From NCBI RefSeq assembly GCF_001649575.2, contig NC_051431.1, positions 7,302,274-7,366,273 on the forward strand: a DNA stretch of 64,000 bases, read 5' to 3'. Of the stretch, positions 59,711-64,000 are shown piece by piece. The stretch is from Kryptolebias marmoratus. Its lineage: Eukaryota > Chordata > Actinopteri > Cyprinodontiformes > Rivulidae. How positions within the stretch are numbered: the stretch's first letter is position 1; each line of letters begins with the position of its first letter. The notes under the pieces are model-generated. The model saw only the letters and a list, made by a program, of their open reading frames with translations. It was not told the origin of the DNA and did no database searches. The position numbers and the translations under genes were made by a program.

Positions 59711-60754
59711 CAGTTTCAGCTTCTTTAGGGCATTTCTGCAGTCATTCAATGCTCAAATTATTTTTTTTAATATGAAAGTAAAATCCCTTCTGATTGGGGT
59801 TTTGTAATAAAAGATTTTAAACTCTGTAAAGGGACAGTTCAGGGTTTTTAAAGTGGGTTTGTGTGCAGCGAGTCAGGACAGCATCAGTTTTGGAGAATCA
59901 CGAACAATCAAACCCACGGCTACTCATGACGAAGCTCCACAGGCGAACGCATTCCCACCGTTCGCAACAACTCTAACCTAAAAAAATCTTTATCAATTAA
60001 AGTGAAGCTTGGTTATTCTTTTTAGCTCCATTTAGACTCTTCCATGAGAATTTCCCACTTATTTTCCAAACTGATGTCGCTCTGACTGCTTATTACACCT
60101 AAATGTAATATACTGATTGGTTATATTTTTTAGAAACATTCACAGAACGAGTTTATTTTGGATATTTTAAATGCTGTGAAGCGTGACCGACAGGCCCAGG
60201 AAATACATTACAGACATGTTGCTTCAGTGGGTAACAAATAAAAATAATAATATTAAGAATAAACTGTCTTTTCCTCTGAGCATTGTGAGCAACTGTATGT
60301 TAATTAGCTGTAGTGGGCAGATGGAGGCAGGCTTCATAAATCTAAATTTAAACCTCCTTTTTTTCTCCACAGTGATTACATAATTGCTGAAAAGTTTAAA
60401 CTGCATAAATCTCATATTCTGGGCGTTGACGTCTTCCAGGTGTCGGCTCCTTGTTCGGACTCCAGAGGAGGTTTTTGTGTTGGTTTCGCCTCCTGAAGGG
60501 GTTTAAATCTCCAGTTTTAACGCTCGGAGGCGTGTGCCAGATGCCCGCTTTTCTTCGGAGGGGCCCTCAAATTCAAATCAGAGCAGCTGGGAAGGGCTTC
60601 GGCTCGAGGACACATCGGGGGAGATTTTAAAGACGTGACGGCGTGGAGGAGGAGGAAGAGGGGGGGGGGTCCTTTTAATAACGAGGCACACGCCTGTAAC
60701 AGAGAAACCCCAAAGCTCTCGGTCTTTGAACCGAACCAGCAGTGTGAGGTCTGC

Positions 60755-60758
<4 letters not shown>

Positions 60759-60788
<30 letters not shown>

Positions 60789-60968
60789 NNNNNNNNNNNN
60801 NNNNNNNNNNNNNNNNNNNNNNNNNNNNNNNNNNNNNNNNNNNNNNNNNNNNNNNNNNNNNNNNNNNNNNNNNNNNNNNNNNNNNNNNNNNNNNNNNNNN
60901 NNNNNNNNNNNNNNNNNNNNNNNNNNNNNNNNNNNNNNNNNNNNNNNNNNNNNNNNNNNNNNNNNNNN
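60759..60968. other. (GT)n microsatellite running into a 180-N gap
   Basis: GT run 60759-60788, then N at 60789-60968, then CACCCCCACCCC. The gap is probably repeat-caused. Confidence 0.9.
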
Positions 60969-61194
60969 CACCCCCACCCCTGGCATCACTCTCAGTTTGT
61001 AGCCTCGCCCAAACGTGACGCTTTCAGGGAGTGGGGCTGGATGAAGGTTTAGAGGTTAAAGGTTAAAGGTTAAAGTCATTTTTATGAGTTCTCAGAACTG
61101 AACTGAGTGTCCTTCAGCAGCGTGCTAATAGCTACAATCACCGGTAGGTTAAAAGACAAATATTCACATTTGCTTCCCACCCCCAAACTTCCAG

Positions 61195-61320
61195 TTTCAG
61201 TTTATTTGTTTATTTATTTAGAACAGGAACAATGTGCAAAAAAAAAAACACTAATAAAAGATACTTTGCACCAGATTTTATTTAAACTAGCTTTCATCTG
61301 GAGTCCCTGAGCAGGTGAGT
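61195..61320 (-). repeat. Interspersed repeat tail (TTTATTTATTTAGAACAGGAACAATG)
   Basis: CAGTTTATTTGTTTATTTAT followed by AGAACAGGAACAATGTGCAA is a pattern familiar from the tails of fish interspersed repeats. Limits uncertain. Confidence 0.35.
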
Positions 61321-61843
61321 TAATAAAATAATGCAACATCATGAAACGTACATTAAAAGTTTCCATGTACCCTACATACAGTCACTGTGAAGGTCATAAC
61401 ATTAGAACAGTATAGATAATATTAAATGCCAAACTTCTGCTCTGTAATCACTTTTTCTCTGTAATCGTTTTTCTTTTTTGTTTTACAATTAGGAAATAAT
61501 TCACAGATATACATAAAAATACATGTTTCCGGTTAAGCTGTAAATTAAATCCAGGAGGGAGAAAAAACAACCAAACCGCTCTGGATGTCCTCCTGGTCCA
61601 GGTTCTGGACAGACAGACCAAAAACAGAACCCTCTTGGTGAAGGTAACAGTGTTTTTTATGTACTTTCAGCTGTGTAATGAGATGTCTTTGTACCGTTTT
61701 TTAAGAAGTATTTTACTGACTGCAGTTTTGCTTCATTAAGAGTTTTTTTCCACAGCATTCCAGGTGTTTGGGAACAGGTAACGAAGATCAGAGGATTCAT
61801 TGGAAGTTTTGGTTCATCCTGGAGGAACCAGAAGAAGCAGCTG

Positions 61844-62078
61844 TTATAAAAACAGTTCCTGAAGTTCCTGTTCAGGGTAAATAAAACGTAACGCTCTCAT
61901 GGCGTTGTAAAACCAACCGCCGTCACCATGAGCCGGGAATTCCACTGCAAGAGAGGAAGTACTCCTGGATCGGCTTTGCTCTGGGTTCCTGTCCCGGCCG
62001 AGCGTCCCCCTGCAGGCCTGATGGGACGGGGTGGAGGCCACGGTGCAGCTGGGCGCACTGGTCACTGTGGATCGAGCT
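61844..62078 (-). CDS. Weak candidate terminal exon of an unidentified minus-strand gene
   Basis: Reading leftwards, TTTTCACCCCCCAG|A is a fair acceptor. The frame continues for 77 codons (…SCTVASTPSHQACRGTLG… GDGGWFYNAMRALRFIY) to TAA at 61846-61844. Its phase fits the candidate exon at 62216-62300. I recognise no domain, and codon use is not clearly coding. A second acceptor inside (CTCTCTTGCAG) would give a shorter exon. It may be non-coding RNA or chance. Confidence 0.15.
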
Positions 62079-62215
62079 CTGGGGGGTGAAAACATAAAGA
62101 CAAACACCTTCTGCTGGCCTAAAAAGGACTAAAAATAAAACCTTTCACCCCCTCATTACGACGTACGCAGAGCTGCAGGTTTAGGCTTCAGAGTTTAAAG
62201 ATATTTGTTTCTAAC

Positions 62216-62300
62216 CTGCAGACGCCCGGGGTGACCTGGAGCTGCTCGAGTTGTTGTTTGACCCATCGAGAACATCGAGAATCAGATGTTTGTGGGATTA
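62216..62300 (-). CDS. Weak candidate internal exon of the same minus-strand gene
   Basis: Minus strand: CACTTTAACACAG|TAATCC … GTCTGCAG|GTTAGA. The 85-nt exon reads IPQTSDSRCSRWVKQQLEQL onward and splices in phase over a 137-nt intron to 62078. Upstream lies a GT microsatellite with no clear next exon. Support is limited to splice sites and frame. Confidence 0.13.
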
Positions 62301-62357
62301 CTGTGTTAAAGTGGGCCAAGCAGGACTTCTGGAAGAACTTCCAGAAAGGGCAGAAAG

Positions 62358-62360
<3 letters not shown>

Positions 62361-62394
<34 letters not shown>
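62361..62394. repeat. (GT)17 microsatellite
   Basis: Pure GT run. Nearby VCVCV frames are artefacts. Confidence 0.95.
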
Positions 62395-62396
<2 letters not shown>

Positions 62397-63164
62397 ATCG
62401 TCTGAAGGCTCAGGTGGAGGCCGGGCTGACAGAAGACAAAGACATGCAGCCGTTTCCTGCTTTTTCTCACTAAACGGTGCAAGATCAGCACCCTGTGGAG
62501 AGGCTGAGAACGACCGGAGCCATGTTTGAATGAAAATAAACCAGACAAAATAAATCAGATCCAGAGACGGTTGAAACTTTTATAAAAATTACTGCAAGGA
62601 CTAATCCCGTCTTGTTGTTTTTGTTATGAAGAAAGTGAATATTTGTTTTATTTTCTGCCTGTTTGTGCTGGATGTTTACGGGAAACTAAACGTCCTGCGT
62701 TTACGTGTTTCCATCGGGTCAAAACGTCAGTGATCGTTGATAAAGTGACTGATTTTATGTCACTAAACTGTCAGTAAACTCTGCTCTGAGCTCGACCAGC
62801 AGGCCCGTGTAGAAAATGGCAGCATATTCTGATCGTTTCCTTGACAACAATGATCTTTTAAAAACAAACCAAGCACTTCGTGAAAAACAGAACATATTAT
62901 ATCCTTAATTAAAAGATACAATGTGTCTTAATTAGAATGTAAACAAAGTTTTTTTTTACTTTTGTCTTGTTTAAATAAATTTCAGGCGTAGTATTAAACC
63001 CTTCAACCTGCTTTTTAAAAAATTAAATGCTGACTCAGCATTTAAACTCATGTTTATAGTTTATTCTAAATGTTTTTTTGTTTTTTTTTGTGATAAAACT
63101 TCTTCAGCTCAGCAGCTTAAAAAAGGTCTACTTGATTAGAAACAGGCTGCTATGATTTTCGGTA

Positions 63165-63610
63165 TTTGTAACTTTTATATTTTTAAAAACATTTACCTTT
63201 ATTTACATTTTGCCCACATAGAAACTCGTTGAGATCTTTTTGGTTCCTTTAAAACAATAATGTCTAAAATTTACAATCACATACCTGCTCTATTTTTGTC
63301 TTCTTCTGCTCAGTTTAGCTTTTAGCTGCCGTTTAGCTGGTTTTAGCTTTTAGTTCCAGTTTTGGTAAAACCATTTTTACTCATTTTAGATAACTTTAGC
63401 CTTAAGCTGCTGTTCAGCTGGATTTAGCTACTGTTTTGCTAATTCTTAACTAGTGTTGCTGGTTTGACCTTTAGTTGAGGTTTTAGTAAAACCGTTTTTA
63501 CTAATATTAGCTATTACAGTTTTGCCCATTTTATCTTTAACTACTGTTCTGCTGGGTTTAGCTTTAGTTAAGGTTTTACTCATTTTAGCTTTTAGAGTCT
63601 TTTTAAACAG
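63165..63610 (-). repeat. Composite repeat: conserved module plus TTTTAGCT array
   Basis: Module 63168-63300 (GTAACTTTTATATTTTTAAA, CTTTATTTACATTTTGCCCA, CATAGAAACTCGTTGAGATC), then an array with an unusual longer unit (TTTAGTAAAACCRTTTTTAC near 63361 and 63481). Confidence 0.75.
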
Positions 63611-64000
63611 GAAACCTACAGGAACGCTTATTTAATAAGTGGAATAAAAAGTTACATTTTATTTTTTTATTACAGTGAATAAATAAATCGATGTGTCTGA
63701 AAATGAAAACAGAGTTTTTAAAAAATATGTTTTAAAAAAGAAAAAAAGGCTGTAAAAAGGTTGGAAACATCGATCGATCTGAGCTCGATTAGCTGCGACT
63801 CCTTCAGGTTCGCTCCTCGAGCTCGGAGAAATAGATCAAGTCAAAACATCAATTCTGTTGTTTTTATTTATATATATCTATTTTTACTTAAAACGTCACC
63901 AAATGGACCGTCTGGCGTCTTTTGCGAGTAAGTATTAACAGCGTCGGAGGGGAATAAGAACACATTCCGCTGCTTCACCGTGTCCTCGGTGCTTTTTATT
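63611..64000. other. Right edge of the window, no gene seen
   Basis: AT-rich then unique sequence. The last bases read TTTTTATT, so on the minus strand an AATAAA could begin at or just beyond the edge, which would be compatible with the 3' end of a minus-strand gene lying to the right. This cannot be tested here. Confidence 0.2.

Noticed and set aside
60635..61052. VCVCV-containing frames
   Set aside because: Made from a GT microsatellite and a 180-N gap.
34301..64000. fam222b or the mir-144/451 cluster, which lie beyond TRAF4 in mammals
   Set aside because: I looked for the mature miR-451 and miR-144 sequences and for the FAM222 N-terminal motif by eye and found none; the gene order may differ or they may lie outside the window.

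Overview
The window is vertebrate genomic DNA, almost certainly from a teleost fish. It holds split genes with GT-AG introns, no bacterial-style gene packing, many CA/GT microsatellites, tRNA-derived SINE-like and hAT-like repeats of kinds familiar from fish, and one gene whose protein reads as a full-length fish TRAF4. Arrays of TAGCTTTTAGC-type sequence suggest a percomorph (perhaps cyprinodontiform) fish, but that is only an impression.

One gene can be reconstructed with confidence: traf4 on the + strand. Its seven coding exons lie at 2346-2488, 23971-24022, 28505-28609, 28683-28844, 29206-29367, 30629-30784 and 31539-32171. They sum to 1413 nt, stay in phase at every junction, and encode 470 aa, which as I recall is also the length of human TRAF4. 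The layout is a C3HC3D RING, seven CCHC/CCHH-type TRAF zinc fingers, a short coiled coil and a C-terminal MATH/TRAF-C domain. A GC-rich promoter and leader with a 10-codon upstream ORF precede it. A 3' UTR of about 2.1 kb probably ends near an AATAAA at 34273. Intron 1 is 21.5 kb and holds several unique, conserved-looking blocks that could be enhancers.

To the left, positions 1-107 may be the end of a neighbouring coding region (two competing frames). To the right, 34.3-64 kb shows no convincing gene. There is a weak two-exon candidate on the minus strand at 61844-62300. The rest is repeats and unique non-coding DNA.

The most unusual structure is in the repeats. (i) About 33 copies of the palindrome ACTAGT sit in 1.07 kb (56236-57302), with hints of a 170-180 bp higher-order period. 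(ii) A composite repeat family occurs at least seven times in both orientations: a TAGCTTTTAGC array fused to a conserved module of roughly 100-150 bp. One copy is split by a 477-bp element flanked by TTA duplications. (iii) A foldback element with 124-bp arms, one carrying an internal 40-bp duplication, lies at 44033-44379. (iv) A SINE at 54685-54832 has a perfect 17-bp target duplication. (v) Three perfect tandem 14-mers, each carrying a branch-point-like CTCAC, lie directly upstream of the traf4 exon 6 acceptor. Five runs of N and one single N interrupt the sequence, mostly at G/C homopolymers or microsatellites.
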